This document shows, one piece after another, positions 53,786 through 62,367 of a stretch of 64,000 nt of DNA (position 1 is the first letter of the stretch; every line of letters begins with the position of its first letter). Location of the stretch: contig NZ_JWLK01000001.1 in NCBI RefSeq assembly GCF_000814005.1, positions 1,302,001 through 1,366,000 of the forward strand, read 5' to 3'. Under the pieces are notes generated by a model. It did not search any database. It worked only from the letters and a program-made list of their open reading frames with translations, and was not told the DNA's origin. The DNA comes from Ruegeria sp. ANG-S4 (GTDB lineage Bacteria; Pseudomonadota; Alphaproteobacteria; Rhodobacterales; Rhodobacteraceae). Made by a program: the position numbers and the translations under genes.

Positions 53786-54849
53786 GCGATCAGCTGAAGC
53801 TGCTGTGCCTCGAAGGGGACGGTATCGGGCCCGAAATCATGGCTGCAACGCTGGCGGTTCTGCGCGCTGCCAGCCCCTTTCTGAAACGCAAAGTGAATGT
53901 CGTACGCAAAGACATTGGCTTTGCTGCGCTGAATGTCGAAGGCTCAACCATTCCGCAGGTGGTTATTGACGATGCCAAGGCCGCGGACGGGGTCATACTC
54001 GGGCCTGTATCACACAATGCGTATCCATCGGTCGAGGAAGGTGGGCGCAATCCATCAGGCGTTTTGCGCAAGGAATTGGCGTTGTTCGCCAACCACCGCC
54101 CGGCCAGAACGTGGCCGGGGTTGGATGCGCCGTCCCGCAAAGCGTTTGATCTGGTCGTGATGCGCGAGAACCTTGAAGGGTTCTATGCCGACCGCAACAT
54201 GTTTGCCGGCGGCGGAGAGTTCATGCCCGAACCGGAAGTTGCATTGGCGCTTCGGAAAGTCACCGCCTCGGCAAGCACCAACATCGCAAGGGCCGGGTTC
54301 GAGTTGGCCGCGACCCGTTCTGCCAAACACGTGACGGTCATTCACAAGGCAAACGTCATGCGCATGACGGACGGCCTGTTTCTGGACTGCGCCCGCGCCG
54401 TGGCAAACGAATTCCCGTCTGTCGGCTACAACGAAATGCTTGTGGATGCCGCCGCCGCCCATCTGGTCCGGGACCCGTCCCAATTCGACGTGATGATCAC
54501 CACAAACATGTTCGGAGATATCCTGAGCGATCTTGCTTCGGAACTTGCTGGCGGTTTGGGATTGGCCGGGTCGCTCAACTTCGGAACCCACCATGCGGTT
54601 GCGCAAGCCCAGCATGGGTCGGCCCCTGATATCGCAGGTCAGGACCTGGCCAACCCGGTTTCCCTGATCTTGTCGGTCGAAATGTTGTTGCGGCATTTGG
54701 GCGAAACCGCTGCTGCGGACCTGATCCGCGCCTCAGTAAGCGCAGCCTTGGCATCGCCTGACACGCGGACACGCGACCTGCAGGGAACGCTGGGGACCCG
54801 AGAGTTCACGGAAGTTCTAACATCACTTGTTGAAGAGGGCGCGACATGA
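53782..54849 (+). CDS. Isocitrate/isopropylmalate dehydrogenase-family enzyme
   Basis: A beta-decarboxylating dehydrogenase of 355 residues. The start at 53782 lies within the TctAB stop. Family motifs: LEGDGIGPEIM, LRKELALFANHRPA with the substrate-binding arginines, VMRENLEGFYA, HKANVMRMTDGLFLD and TTNMFGDILSDL, GSAPDIAGQDLANP. It oxidises a (2R,3S)-type hydroxyacid with NAD and loses CO2. Sequence around LFANHRPARTW recalls homoisocitrate- and isocitrate-type enzymes, but tartrate or D-malate type is possible. Being in a tricarboxylate operon, a tricarboxylic hydroxyacid is the first guess. Confidence 0.85.
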   Translation: MSDQLKLLCLEGDGIGPEIMAATLAVLRAASPFLKRKVNVVRKDIGFAALNVEGSTIPQVVIDDAKAADGVILGPVSHNAYPSVEEGGRNPSGVLRKELALFANHRPARTWPGLDAPSRKAFDLVVMRENLEGFYADRNMFAGGGEFMPEPEVALALRKVTASASTNIARAGFELAATRSAKHVTVIHKANVMRMTDGLFLDCARAVANEFPSVGYNEMLVDAAAAHLVRDPSQFDVMITTNMFGDILSDLASELAGGLGLAGSLNFGTHHAVAQAQHGSAPDIAGQDLANPVSLILSVEMLLRHLGETAAADLIRASVSAALASPDTRTRDLQGTLGTREFTEVLTSLVEEGAT

Positions 54850-55934
54850 CCCAAACCGCAATCCCCTACATCTTCATGCGCGGGGGGACGTCAAAAGGTC
54901 CCTATTTCCGCAGGGCCGATTTGCCCGAGGATCAGGAAACACTGGCGGACGTGCTGATCGCGGCGGTCGGGTCTGGTCATCCCCTGAACATCGACGGCAT
55001 CGGCGGAGGTGCCGCCGTGACGACCAAGGTTGCCATGCTCTCGGTCAGTGACGATGACTGGGCGGATATCGACTATTTCTTTGCGCAGGTCTCGGTTGAG
55101 GAAAAGCTGGTGGACTTCAAACCCACCTGCGGGAACATTCTGTCCGGGGTCGGACCGGCCGCAATCGAGATGGGGTTGATTGCGCCCAAAGGTGACGAAA
55201 CCGAAATCCGGATTCGCGCCGTCAACACGGGCGCACAAGTCGTGGCAAATGTGCAAACGCCGGGCGGGGTGTTGACCTATGACGGGGCGACCGAAATAGC
55301 CGGGGTTCCGGGACACGCAGCACCGGTTCAGCTGAGTTTCAGAGGTGTCGTGGGTTCCTCGACGGGCGCATTTTTGCCCACAGGCAACTTGCATGACACG
55401 GTTAAAGGGATCGAGCTGACGTGCATGGACGTCGCGATGCCCATGGTAATCGCCCGTGCCGCCGATTTCGGTTTGACGGGTTATGAAAGTGTCGAGGAAC
55501 TGGATGCGAACCGCGGGTTCTTTGACCAGATGGAAGCCGTTCGGATCGAAGCCGGAAAACTGATGGGCATGGGGGACGTCTCTCAGTCCGTGACCCCGAA
55601 GGTCGGGCTTTTTGCACCGGCGAGAGAAGGGGGGACAATTGCGGTCAGGTACTTCATGCCCTGGAAAACGCACCCGACAATGGCTGTGACCGGCGCGCAG
55701 TGCATGGCGTCATGCGCTTTGACCCCAGGGACAATTGCCGACGGGCTGCTCGACAGACCGAATACCAGCCCCGCCGAGGTCGTTCTGGAACATGCATCTG
55801 GCAAAATCGACGTGTTGGTAGAGTTTTCCATCGATGACGGGTTCACCCTGAACGCAGCGGGGTTGGTGCGTACCGCACGTAAGTTGGCGGATGGTCATGT
55901 CTATGTGCCAAAAACAGTGTGGGATGGGAGTTGA
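54846..55934 (+). CDS. PrpF-family isomerase (aconitate/oxalomesaconate type)
   Basis: A PrpF-family protein of 362 residues with the signature IFMRGGTSKGPYF at 9-21 and the catalytic cysteine segment KPTCGNILSGVGPAAIE. The fold is that of diaminopimelate epimerase. Known members move the double bond of 2-methylaconitate, trans-aconitate-like acids or 4-oxalomesaconate without cofactor. It overlaps the dehydrogenase gene by four bases. With TcuA making aconitate from tricarballylate nearby, an aconitate-type isomerisation is likely here. Confidence 0.88.
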   Translation: MTQTAIPYIFMRGGTSKGPYFRRADLPEDQETLADVLIAAVGSGHPLNIDGIGGGAAVTTKVAMLSVSDDDWADIDYFFAQVSVEEKLVDFKPTCGNILSGVGPAAIEMGLIAPKGDETEIRIRAVNTGAQVVANVQTPGGVLTYDGATEIAGVPGHAAPVQLSFRGVVGSSTGAFLPTGNLHDTVKGIELTCMDVAMPMVIARAADFGLTGYESVEELDANRGFFDQMEAVRIEAGKLMGMGDVSQSVTPKVGLFAPAREGGTIAVRYFMPWKTHPTMAVTGAQCMASCALTPGTIADGLLDRPNTSPAEVVLEHASGKIDVLVEFSIDDGFTLNAAGLVRTARKLADGHVYVPKTVWDGS

Positions 55935-55952
55935 TCGTATCAAACTCATTGA

Positions 55953-55968
55953 GTATACTATCGTATAC
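55953..55968. promoter_or_regulatory. GTATAC-N4-GTATAC site, probable GntR operator
   Basis: Two GTATAC half-sites with a four-base spacer, 18 bases upstream of the small orphan gene. The same architecture occurs at 58264-58279. Confidence 0.6.
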
Positions 55969-55985
55969 AGTATTGAGGTTGCACA

Positions 55986-56222
55986 ATGGACGACTATTCT
56001 GAGTGCCTGGACATCGCACGGCAGGAACTGAAACTGGCAAAGGCGGCTTTGAGACGGGACATGGCGGAATACCCGACGCCGATTGCGGGATGTGACGAAC
56101 AATTCAACCATCTACTTGACCAAATTGAACGCGTCCGTACCGCCTTGGCGGCGCTGGAAATTCCGAACTTCGTTCCAACGCCAAGGAAGCTGGAGCCGGG
56201 TCGGAGCATCGAAAGCCGATGA
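55986..56222 (+). CDS. Small orphan protein, 78 residues
   Basis: An uncharacterised small protein without signal peptide or membrane segment. Residues 1-58 look helical and amphipathic (DIARQELKLAKAALRRDMAE, then HLLDQIERVRTALAAL); the tail is proline- and charge-rich. Its stop overlaps the ATG of the hydroxyacid dehydrogenase, so it is very likely translated, and an operator-like site lies directly in front. I do not recognise the family. A small accessory or regulatory subunit is possible. Confidence 0.6.
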   Translation: MDDYSECLDIARQELKLAKAALRRDMAEYPTPIAGCDEQFNHLLDQIERVRTALAALEIPNFVPTPRKLEPGRSIESR

Positions 56223-57199
56223 AAGTTCATATTCTGGATGACTGGTTCGACACGCTGCGCGGTCTGCCCTGCTTTGCTAAACTTGCTGCCCATGACGTGA
56301 CGGTCTGGACGGATCACGTCGAAGACATCGATGCCTTGGCTGATCGGCTACAGGACGCCGATGCTTTGGTTCTGTTTCGAGAACGTACAAAAGTCACTCG
56401 CGCTTTGCTTGAAAAGCTTCCAAACCTGAGACTGATCAGCCAACGCAGCGTCTATCCTCATGTGGACGTTGCCGCGTGTTCGGACCACGACGTTTTGCTG
56501 TGTTCAAACATGCACGGCGGAACACCATCCTATGCGGCGGCCGAATTGACCTGGGCCTTGATCATGGCCGGAATGCGCGATCTGCCTACGCAGATGGCTT
56601 CGGTCAAGGCGGGACGATGGCAGGCCGGGGTGGGTAAGACATTGCGCGGGCGGCAACTGGGGCTCTACGGCTATGGACGTATTGCGCGTGCGGTCGCGGG
56701 ATATGCCGAGGCCTTTGGCATGAACGTCACGTGGTGGTCTTCGCAAGAAGGTCGCGCGCGGGCACAGGCCGATGGTGTCCAAGTTGCACCAAGTCGCGAC
56801 GCTTTCTTTTCTTCCTGCGATGTCGTTTCAGTGCACGTTCGATTGAAACCGGATACTGCGGGGATAATCACAGCGGCGGACTTTGCGCAAATGCAACCGG
56901 GATCGTTGTTTGTGAACACGTCACGAGCCGGTCTCATTGCGCCCGGATCTTTGCTGAAGGCGCTGGAAATCGGTCGCCCCGGCAAGGCAGCAATCGATGT
57001 TTTCGACACCGAACCGTTGACCGACCCAGACGATCCGCTGCTTTCGCACCGCAACCTGATCGCGACGCCGCATATCGGTTTTGTGACCGAGGACGAGTTC
57101 GACCTGCAATTTTCGGATATCTTTGATCAAGTGAACGCTTACGCAAACGGTGCTCCGATCCACATGATCAATCCCGAGGTTTGGACCAACGCAAAATAA
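56219..57199 (+). CDS. D-2-hydroxyacid dehydrogenase family protein
   Basis: An NAD-linked D-2-hydroxyacid dehydrogenase of 326 residues. The nucleotide motif is GLYGYGRIARAVAGYAEAFG, and the catalytic residues are the arginine in NTSRAGLI, the glutamate in DVFDTEPL and the histidine in TPHIGFVTEDEF. It reduces or oxidises a 2-keto/2-hydroxy acid. It overlaps the orphan gene at its start and the AbrB-type gene tail to tail by 32 bases. It may process a keto acid released by the pathway. Confidence 0.9.
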   Translation: MKVHILDDWFDTLRGLPCFAKLAAHDVTVWTDHVEDIDALADRLQDADALVLFRERTKVTRALLEKLPNLRLISQRSVYPHVDVAACSDHDVLLCSNMHGGTPSYAAAELTWALIMAGMRDLPTQMASVKAGRWQAGVGKTLRGRQLGLYGYGRIARAVAGYAEAFGMNVTWWSSQEGRARAQADGVQVAPSRDAFFSSCDVVSVHVRLKPDTAGIITAADFAQMQPGSLFVNTSRAGLIAPGSLLKALEIGRPGKAAIDVFDTEPLTDPDDPLLSHRNLIATPHIGFVTEDEFDLQFSDIFDQVNAYANGAPIHMINPEVWTNAK

Positions 57200-58232
57200 G
57201 ATTGGCCGCAATCGGCGCGCCGATGATCACCAATACGATGCGGGTGAGGTGATGGGTGATGACGAACCCCAAATCTGCGCCAGAGACAATGGCCAGTACG
57301 GTCATCTCGGCCTGACCACCGGGCGCAAACGCAAGAAACGCCTCAAGGGGGTGTCCCAGTCCCAGCGTTGTGACGACTGCGGTGAACGCAGCCGCCAGCA
57401 AGGCAAGCACGATTACGTAGGCAAATCCAGCCGCAACCACGCGACGAAGTTCGGCCAGGGTTACGCCGACGAATTTGACCCCGATCGTGCAACCGATAAA
57501 GAACTGTGCAACCAGAATCGCCTCACGTGGTGGGCGGCTGTGCACAAGATCCCCAAGGGACAATCCGGCCGTCAGAATCATGGGCCCAATGATCGACGCG
57601 CCGAACAGACCGATCTTTTCCCCGCCTTTCCAGCCAAGAAACGCAGCTGCTAGCATCAGTAAAAGCTCGTGTACCGGCAACTCACCGGCGGGCTCGCCGA
57701 TGGGGTTGGTCAGTTGCGCGTCATAGAACACTGTCAAAATCAGCGGGGCCAGCGTTACGATGATCAGGACGCGGGTGCCGTGGATCAAAGATAGCGTGCG
57801 CGGATCGGCTCCTGCCTCGGTGCCAAAGATGATCATGTCCTGCAGACCGCCCGGCATAGCCGCATAGAACGCGGTTTTGTCGTCGAACCCCCAAAATTTG
57901 CGAAAGAACGGAACGCCGACCAGGGCAATCAGGATAATGAAAAACGGGATCAGCATGATCGACGCCGCCATTCTGGGAAGCTCGGAAAAGAGGGCAGGCG
58001 TGATCGACGCACCAACCGCGACACCCAGAATGGTGCGGGCGGCAACCGAAACCTGACCGAATCCTTCCATCGGCGCGTGGGCCAACGCCGCAACAAGGCA
58101 AGCGGCCATGGGGCCAAATAAGAACGGCAAAGGCAGGTTCAGAACCCAAAAAATCAAAGTGCCGAGCACTGCGATGCCAAATGTGACCAGCCTTTTGATC
58201 AGAAGGCTGGGTCGGTTTTCTGAAGAGGGCAA
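57168..58232 (-). CDS. AbrB-family (ammonia-monooxygenase-like) membrane protein
   Basis: A membrane protein of 354 residues with two repeats of about 170 residues, each with several hydrophobic segments; GLQDMIIFGTEAGADPRTLS in the first and AFAPGGQAEMTVLAIVSGAD in the second are the repeat hallmarks. This family (historically called putative ammonia monooxygenase/AbrB) is a carrier of unknown substrate often found beside carboxylate catabolism genes. It shares its promoter region with the GntR gene and the operator there. Confidence 0.85.
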   Translation of the reverse strand: MPSSENRPSLLIKRLVTFGIAVLGTLIFWVLNLPLPFLFGPMAACLVAALAHAPMEGFGQVSVAARTILGVAVGASITPALFSELPRMAASIMLIPFFIILIALVGVPFFRKFWGFDDKTAFYAAMPGGLQDMIIFGTEAGADPRTLSLIHGTRVLIIVTLAPLILTVFYDAQLTNPIGEPAGELPVHELLLMLAAAFLGWKGGEKIGLFGASIIGPMILTAGLSLGDLVHSRPPREAILVAQFFIGCTIGVKFVGVTLAELRRVVAAGFAYVIVLALLAAAFTAVVTTLGLGHPLEAFLAFAPGGQAEMTVLAIVSGADLGFVITHHLTRIVLVIIGAPIAANLILRWSKPRD

Positions 58233-58263
58233 ATTCTAGCTTCCATTGCCGTTGACTCGATAT

Positions 58264-58279
58264 GTATCCAAATGTATAC
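58264..58279. promoter_or_regulatory. GTATCC-N4-GTATAC site, probable GntR operator
   Basis: The same half-site spacing as at 55953-55968, placed 31 bases upstream of the GntR start and 32 bases upstream of the AbrB-type start. Consistent with autoregulation and control of both directions. Confidence 0.6.
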
Positions 58280-58309
58280 AACTGGACGCAATATGCAAGA
58301 GTGTGCTTT

Positions 58310-58990
58310 ATGACCATGCTGGACGACCCGTTAAAACCCGGCCCCCAAGGCAATTCAGCGTATCAGCGTCTGTTGGATGAGATTCGCGAAGGGGCGCTTC
58401 TTCCCGGTGATCGGCTGCGGGAAACCGAGCTATCCGAGCGTTTGGGCGTCAGCCGAACGCCGGTACGCGAAGCGATCCGCCAGCTTGAGGCAGACGGGTT
58501 GGTCACGCATGTTCCAAGGCAGGGCGCGACGGTCCGAAGCCTCGACTATGCCGAGGTGATGGAACTTTATGAAATGCGCGCCGTGCTGGAAGGCACGGCC
58601 GCACGGCTTGCTGCGCGGGCGGCATCGGATATCGAGCTGGATGAGCTTGAAGTTCTGAACGAGAGGCTGTCAGAGGCGGGCACCGGCCCGGATGCGGCCC
58701 GGATCAACCGCATCTTTCACGCCACGCTTCTGGACGCTGCCAAGAACCGTTTTTTGGCCAAATCGATGCTGTCGCTGCAAAAGGCCCTGCTGATACTGGG
58801 GCCGTCGCAACTCTACGACAGCGATCGGGCCGAGGCAGCCGTTGCCGAACATCGGCGTGTTCTGGCGGCCTTGAAATCGCGGGATGGCGCAGCGGCCGAG
58901 ACAGAGATGCGTGCCCATATTCAGGCCGCCCAGCGGATGCGCATCCGTGCGCTGCAGGAACGCGACCGCTCAATTGATGAAAACCAATAG
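58310..58990 (+). CDS. GntR-family regulator (FadR/FCD subfamily)
   Basis: A regulator of 226 residues from the ATG at 58310; an upstream in-frame ATG at 58262 overlaps the operator and is rejected. The winged helix lies at about 33-75 (LPGDRLRETELSERLGVSRT, PVREAIRQLEADGL) and the FCD ligand domain from about 85. The ligand in this subfamily is usually a carboxylate such as citrate. It precedes tcuA by 11 bases, so it probably controls the tricarballylate genes and the operon from 55986. Confidence 0.9.
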   Translation: MTMLDDPLKPGPQGNSAYQRLLDEIREGALLPGDRLRETELSERLGVSRTPVREAIRQLEADGLVTHVPRQGATVRSLDYAEVMELYEMRAVLEGTAARLAARAASDIELDELEVLNERLSEAGTGPDAARINRIFHATLLDAAKNRFLAKSMLSLQKALLILGPSQLYDSDRAEAAVAEHRRVLAALKSRDGAAAETEMRAHIQAAQRMRIRALQERDRSIDENQ

Positions 58991-59001
58991 GAAGACAGGA
59001 T

Positions 59002-60396
59002 ATGGCCACCCAGACGGAAGCCTACGATATCGCTGTAATTGGTGGCGGAAACGCGGCGCTCTGTGCGGCGATGACAGCCGCCGAAACAGGCGCGCGCGTT
59101 TTGATACTCGAAACCGCGCCGAAGCCTTACCGCGGAGGAAACTCTCGGCACACGCGTAATTTCCGCTGTATGCACAAGGCGCCTTTGGGTCCGCTGATCG
59201 AAGATTACAGCGAAGAAGAGTATTTGTCGGACCTGTTGAAAGTGACCGGCGGAAAGACCGACGAACATCTTGCCCGCCTCGCGATCCGCACATCCGAAGA
59301 GTGCCTGCCATGGATGGAGGAACATGGCGTCCGGTTTCAACCTTCGCTGTCAGGAACACTGTCACTGGCGCGGACCAACGCTTTCTTTATGGGCGGCGGC
59401 AAGTCATTGGTGAATGCGTATTACAGGACTGCGGCACGTCTGGGCGTGGATGTCTTGTACGAGGCCGCCGTGACCCATCTTGAATTGAACGGGGATCGGG
59501 TCGAATGGTTGGATTACACTTACGAGGGCCAATCCCACCGGATCAAGCCAAAGGCGGTCATCGTTGCTTCGGGTGGGTTTCAGGCCGATACTGATTGGCT
59601 CACCCGTGCATGGGGTGAGCCCGCCAAGAACTTTCTGATCCGCGGCACGCCCTATAACCGCGGCGTCGTGCTGGCCGACCTTCTTAATCAAGGGGTGGAC
59701 AGCGTCGGTGATCCGACCCAATGCCACGCGGTTGCCATCGACGGACGCGCGCCGAAATTCGATGGTGGCATTGTCACGCGTCTGGACTGCGTGCCGTTTT
59801 CCATCGTCGTGAACAAGGACGCCGATCGGTTCTACGACGAAGGAGAGGACGTCTGGCCCAAGCGCTATGCGATTTGGGGGCGTCTGGTCGCAGCGCAACC
59901 CGATCAAGTGGGCTATGTGATCATCGACTCGAAGTCGCTGAACCTGTTCATGCCTTCCGTGTTCCCGCCGTTGAAGGCCGACACCGTAGCGGAGCTAGCC
60001 GGAATGATGGGTCTGCCTGCAGACAGGCTTTGCAAAACGGTTTCGGAATTCAATGAGGCCTGCGGCGACACCAGCGATTTTCATCCCACCGAGTTGGATG
60101 GCGTTGCAACGAACGGCTTGACACCGCCCAAAACCAATTGGGCGCGGCCGATAACGGAACCGCCCTTTTATGGTTATTCGCTGCGCACGGGCGTGACCTT
60201 TACCTATCTGGGGTTGAAGGTGGACGACACCGCGCAATGCTCGACAGCGAATGGCAAGATTAAGAACCTGTGGGCCGCGGGCGAAACCATGGCCGGATCA
60301 ATCCTTGGTCAGGGATATTTGGCCGGTTTCGGAATGACCATCGGCACCGTTTTTGGGCGCATCGCAGGACGTGAGGCAGCCGCTTATGCAAACTGA
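59002..60396 (+). CDS. tcuA: FAD-dependent tricarballylate dehydrogenase TcuA
   Basis: A flavoprotein of 464 residues, the family length. FAD motif GGGNAA is at 14-19, with the ETAPKPYRGGNSRHTRNFRC segment typical for TcuA. Further segments are ASGGFQADTDWLTRAWG and the C-terminal GQGYLAGFGMTIGTVFG. It oxidises tricarballylate to cis-aconitate, with electrons passed to TcuB. The paired gene downstream overlaps by 11 bases, which supports the assignment. Confidence 0.9.
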   Translation: MATQTEAYDIAVIGGGNAALCAAMTAAETGARVLILETAPKPYRGGNSRHTRNFRCMHKAPLGPLIEDYSEEEYLSDLLKVTGGKTDEHLARLAIRTSEECLPWMEEHGVRFQPSLSGTLSLARTNAFFMGGGKSLVNAYYRTAARLGVDVLYEAAVTHLELNGDRVEWLDYTYEGQSHRIKPKAVIVASGGFQADTDWLTRAWGEPAKNFLIRGTPYNRGVVLADLLNQGVDSVGDPTQCHAVAIDGRAPKFDGGIVTRLDCVPFSIVVNKDADRFYDEGEDVWPKRYAIWGRLVAAQPDQVGYVIIDSKSLNLFMPSVFPPLKADTVAELAGMMGLPADRLCKTVSEFNEACGDTSDFHPTELDGVATNGLTPPKTNWARPITEPPFYGYSLRTGVTFTYLGLKVDDTAQCSTANGKIKNLWAAGETMAGSILGQGYLAGFGMTIGTVFGRIAGREAAAYAN

Positions 60397-61453
60397 ACTG
60401 ATACAAGAAGCCCGCCGTCAGGCCGAAATCTGCAATGCCTGCCGGTATTGCGAAGGCTATTGCTCGGTGTTCCCGTCGCTTCACGCGGAGCGTGCATTTT
60501 CGGACGGCGATATCACGCAACTGGCCAATCTCTGTCACAACTGTCGTGGCTGCTATTACGCGTGTCAGTACACGGCTCCACATGAATTCGACCTGAACCT
60601 TCCGAAAGCGTTGGCCGAAGTCCGGCGCGACAGCTGGGAAAGCTACGCATGGCCAGGGCCTCTGGCACGGCGGTTTCACACGCATGGAGGGGCGATTGCC
60701 CTGGCTTTGGTGATCGGGTTCGCCGTGTTGTTTTGGGCAATTCGCGCGATCGGCTCCAGCGGCGGCGAAGGCTTCTACGCCGTTCTGTCCCACAACGCGA
60801 TGGTCGCGATCTTTGCGCCCGCCTTCCTGCTGCCGCTTTTCAGCATAGGCATCAGCCTCCGTCGCTATTGGAGAGATGTCGGTGGCAAGCCAGTGCAAAT
60901 AACTGACGTCACGGCTGCTTTCAAACGCGCCGGAAAGATGCAGGATTTGGCCGCCGGGCACGGTGACGGCTGTAACTTTGAAGACGAGGACCGGTTCAGC
61001 CAGGGGCGCCGCCACATACATCAGGCTGTAATGTATGGGTTTCTGATGTGTTTCGCGTCCACCTCGGTGGCGACGGTCATGCACTATGTGTTTGGTTTAC
61101 ACGCGCCTTACGGCTTCTGGTCTCTGCCAAAACTGTTCGGCGTTTCCGGTGGCATTCTTTTGACCCTTGGTTGTGTCGGCATGGTTGTGCTGAAGCAAAA
61201 GTCCGACCGCAATCTGGGTGATCCTTCGGCGTGGGGGGGCGATATCGGTTTCATTCTGCTGCTTGGGTTTGTCGGGTTCAGCGGTCTCGTTCTCTATGCC
61301 TTGGGTTCAACTTCGCTGATGCCCGCGCTGCTGGCCATTCATCTGGGGGCCGTCCTGACATTTTTCCTGTTAACGCCCTACACCAAGATGGCCCACGGGT
61401 TTTACAGGCTTGCGGCTTTGATCCGGGACGCGCAAAGGAAGCGTGGCGTTTAA
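60386..61453 (+). CDS. tcuB: TcuB, Fe-S and membrane electron-transfer partner of TcuA
   Basis: A protein of 355 residues with two cysteine clusters, C16/C19/C22/C26 (CNACRYCEGYC) and C50/C53/C56/C60 (CHNCRGCYYAC), followed by about six membrane segments with histidines suited to haem binding. TcuB re-oxidises the FADH2 of TcuA and feeds electrons into the quinone pool. It starts at 60386 within the end of tcuA. Confidence 0.92.
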   Translation: MQTELIQEARRQAEICNACRYCEGYCSVFPSLHAERAFSDGDITQLANLCHNCRGCYYACQYTAPHEFDLNLPKALAEVRRDSWESYAWPGPLARRFHTHGGAIALALVIGFAVLFWAIRAIGSSGGEGFYAVLSHNAMVAIFAPAFLLPLFSIGISLRRYWRDVGGKPVQITDVTAAFKRAGKMQDLAAGHGDGCNFEDEDRFSQGRRHIHQAVMYGFLMCFASTSVATVMHYVFGLHAPYGFWSLPKLFGVSGGILLTLGCVGMVVLKQKSDRNLGDPSAWGGDIGFILLLGFVGFSGLVLYALGSTSLMPALLAIHLGAVLTFFLLTPYTKMAHGFYRLAALIRDAQRKRGV

Positions 61454-61475
61454 AGGCGAGGCGTCAGCGCGTATT

Positions 61476-61490
61476 GCAGGGGCAGCCTGC
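61476..61490. repeat. Small hairpin between convergent tcuB and permease genes
   Basis: GCAGG and CCTGC with a five-base loop, in the 60-base gap between tcuB and the opposing permease gene. A weak candidate stop; no T tract. Confidence 0.25.
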
Positions 61491-61513
61491 GCGGCACTGT
61501 CGCTTTGGCAATC

Positions 61514-62362
61514 TCAACCAGTTCCGCGCAGGCGCTCGGACCGGCGGCGCAGAAATTCAAGCGTCACCAGCAGGGCGATGGAAACGACAACCAACAAGGT
61601 GGCAACGGCTAGGATCGTCGGGTTTATCTGCTCTCGCAAACCCGAAAACATCTGACGCGGGATCGTGCGCTGCTCGGGTCCTGCCAGAAACAGGACGAGA
61701 ACCACCTCGTCGAAGGATGTTACAAATGCAAACAGACCGCCCGAGATGACGCCCGGCCGGATCAACGGGATCACGACATCCCAGAACACCTTGATTGGCG
61801 AGGCCCCAAGGCTCAGCCCCGCGCTGAACAACGTTCGGTCAAAGCCGGTTAGCGTTGCAGTCACGGTGATGATCACGAAAGGCACGCCCAACGCAGCATG
61901 CGCGATAATCAGTCCCGGATATGTGCCAACCAGTCCGAATGACGTGTAGAAAAAGAACATCCCAGCCGCGATGATGATCAGGGGCACAATCATTGGCGAC
62001 AACAAGAGTGCGGTGATGATCCGTTTGAAGGGCATCCAGGGCGAGGCAAGCCCAACCGCCGCGACCGTGCCGAGCACCGTTGCCAGAATGGCAGCGGCAA
62101 TGCCGATGACAAAACTGTTCCAGATTGCCAGAGTCCACTTCTGGTCGTTCAGAATCTCACTGTACCACCGCAGCGAATAGGCCTCGGGGTCCAGCGCCAG
62201 CATACCTTGCGTGAAGGTAAAGAAAGGTTCCGCATTGAAGGAAAGCGGAATGATCACCAGGATCGGCAGGATCAGAAATGCCAAAACCAGAAAGGCCATT
62301 GCGCGCAGGGCATAGTGACCTGCGATATGCCAGATGGTGAAGTATTCAGGAAACCCGCGCAT
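61514..62362 (-). CDS. Polyamine-type ABC permease (PotC-like), second system
   Basis: An inner-membrane permease of 282 residues with six segments and the EAA-type loop FDRTLFSAGLSLGASPIKVF before DVVIPLIRPG. It starts five bases after the partner permease stop. It belongs to a second polyamine-type importer read right to left, separate from the one at the left end. Confidence 0.9.
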   Translation of the reverse strand: MRGFPEYFTIWHIAGHYALRAMAFLVLAFLILPILVIIPLSFNAEPFFTFTQGMLALDPEAYSLRWYSEILNDQKWTLAIWNSFVIGIAAAILATVLGTVAAVGLASPWMPFKRIITALLLSPMIVPLIIIAAGMFFFYTSFGLVGTYPGLIIAHAALGVPFVIITVTATLTGFDRTLFSAGLSLGASPIKVFWDVVIPLIRPGVISGGLFAFVTSFDEVVLVLFLAGPEQRTIPRQMFSGLREQINPTILAVATLLVVVSIALLVTLEFLRRRSERLRGTG

Positions 62363-62367
62363 CGACG

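Noticed and set aside
58262..58309. An earlier in-frame start for the GntR regulator
   Set aside because: It would place the start inside the GTATMC-N4-GTATAC operator and adds a non-homologous leader.
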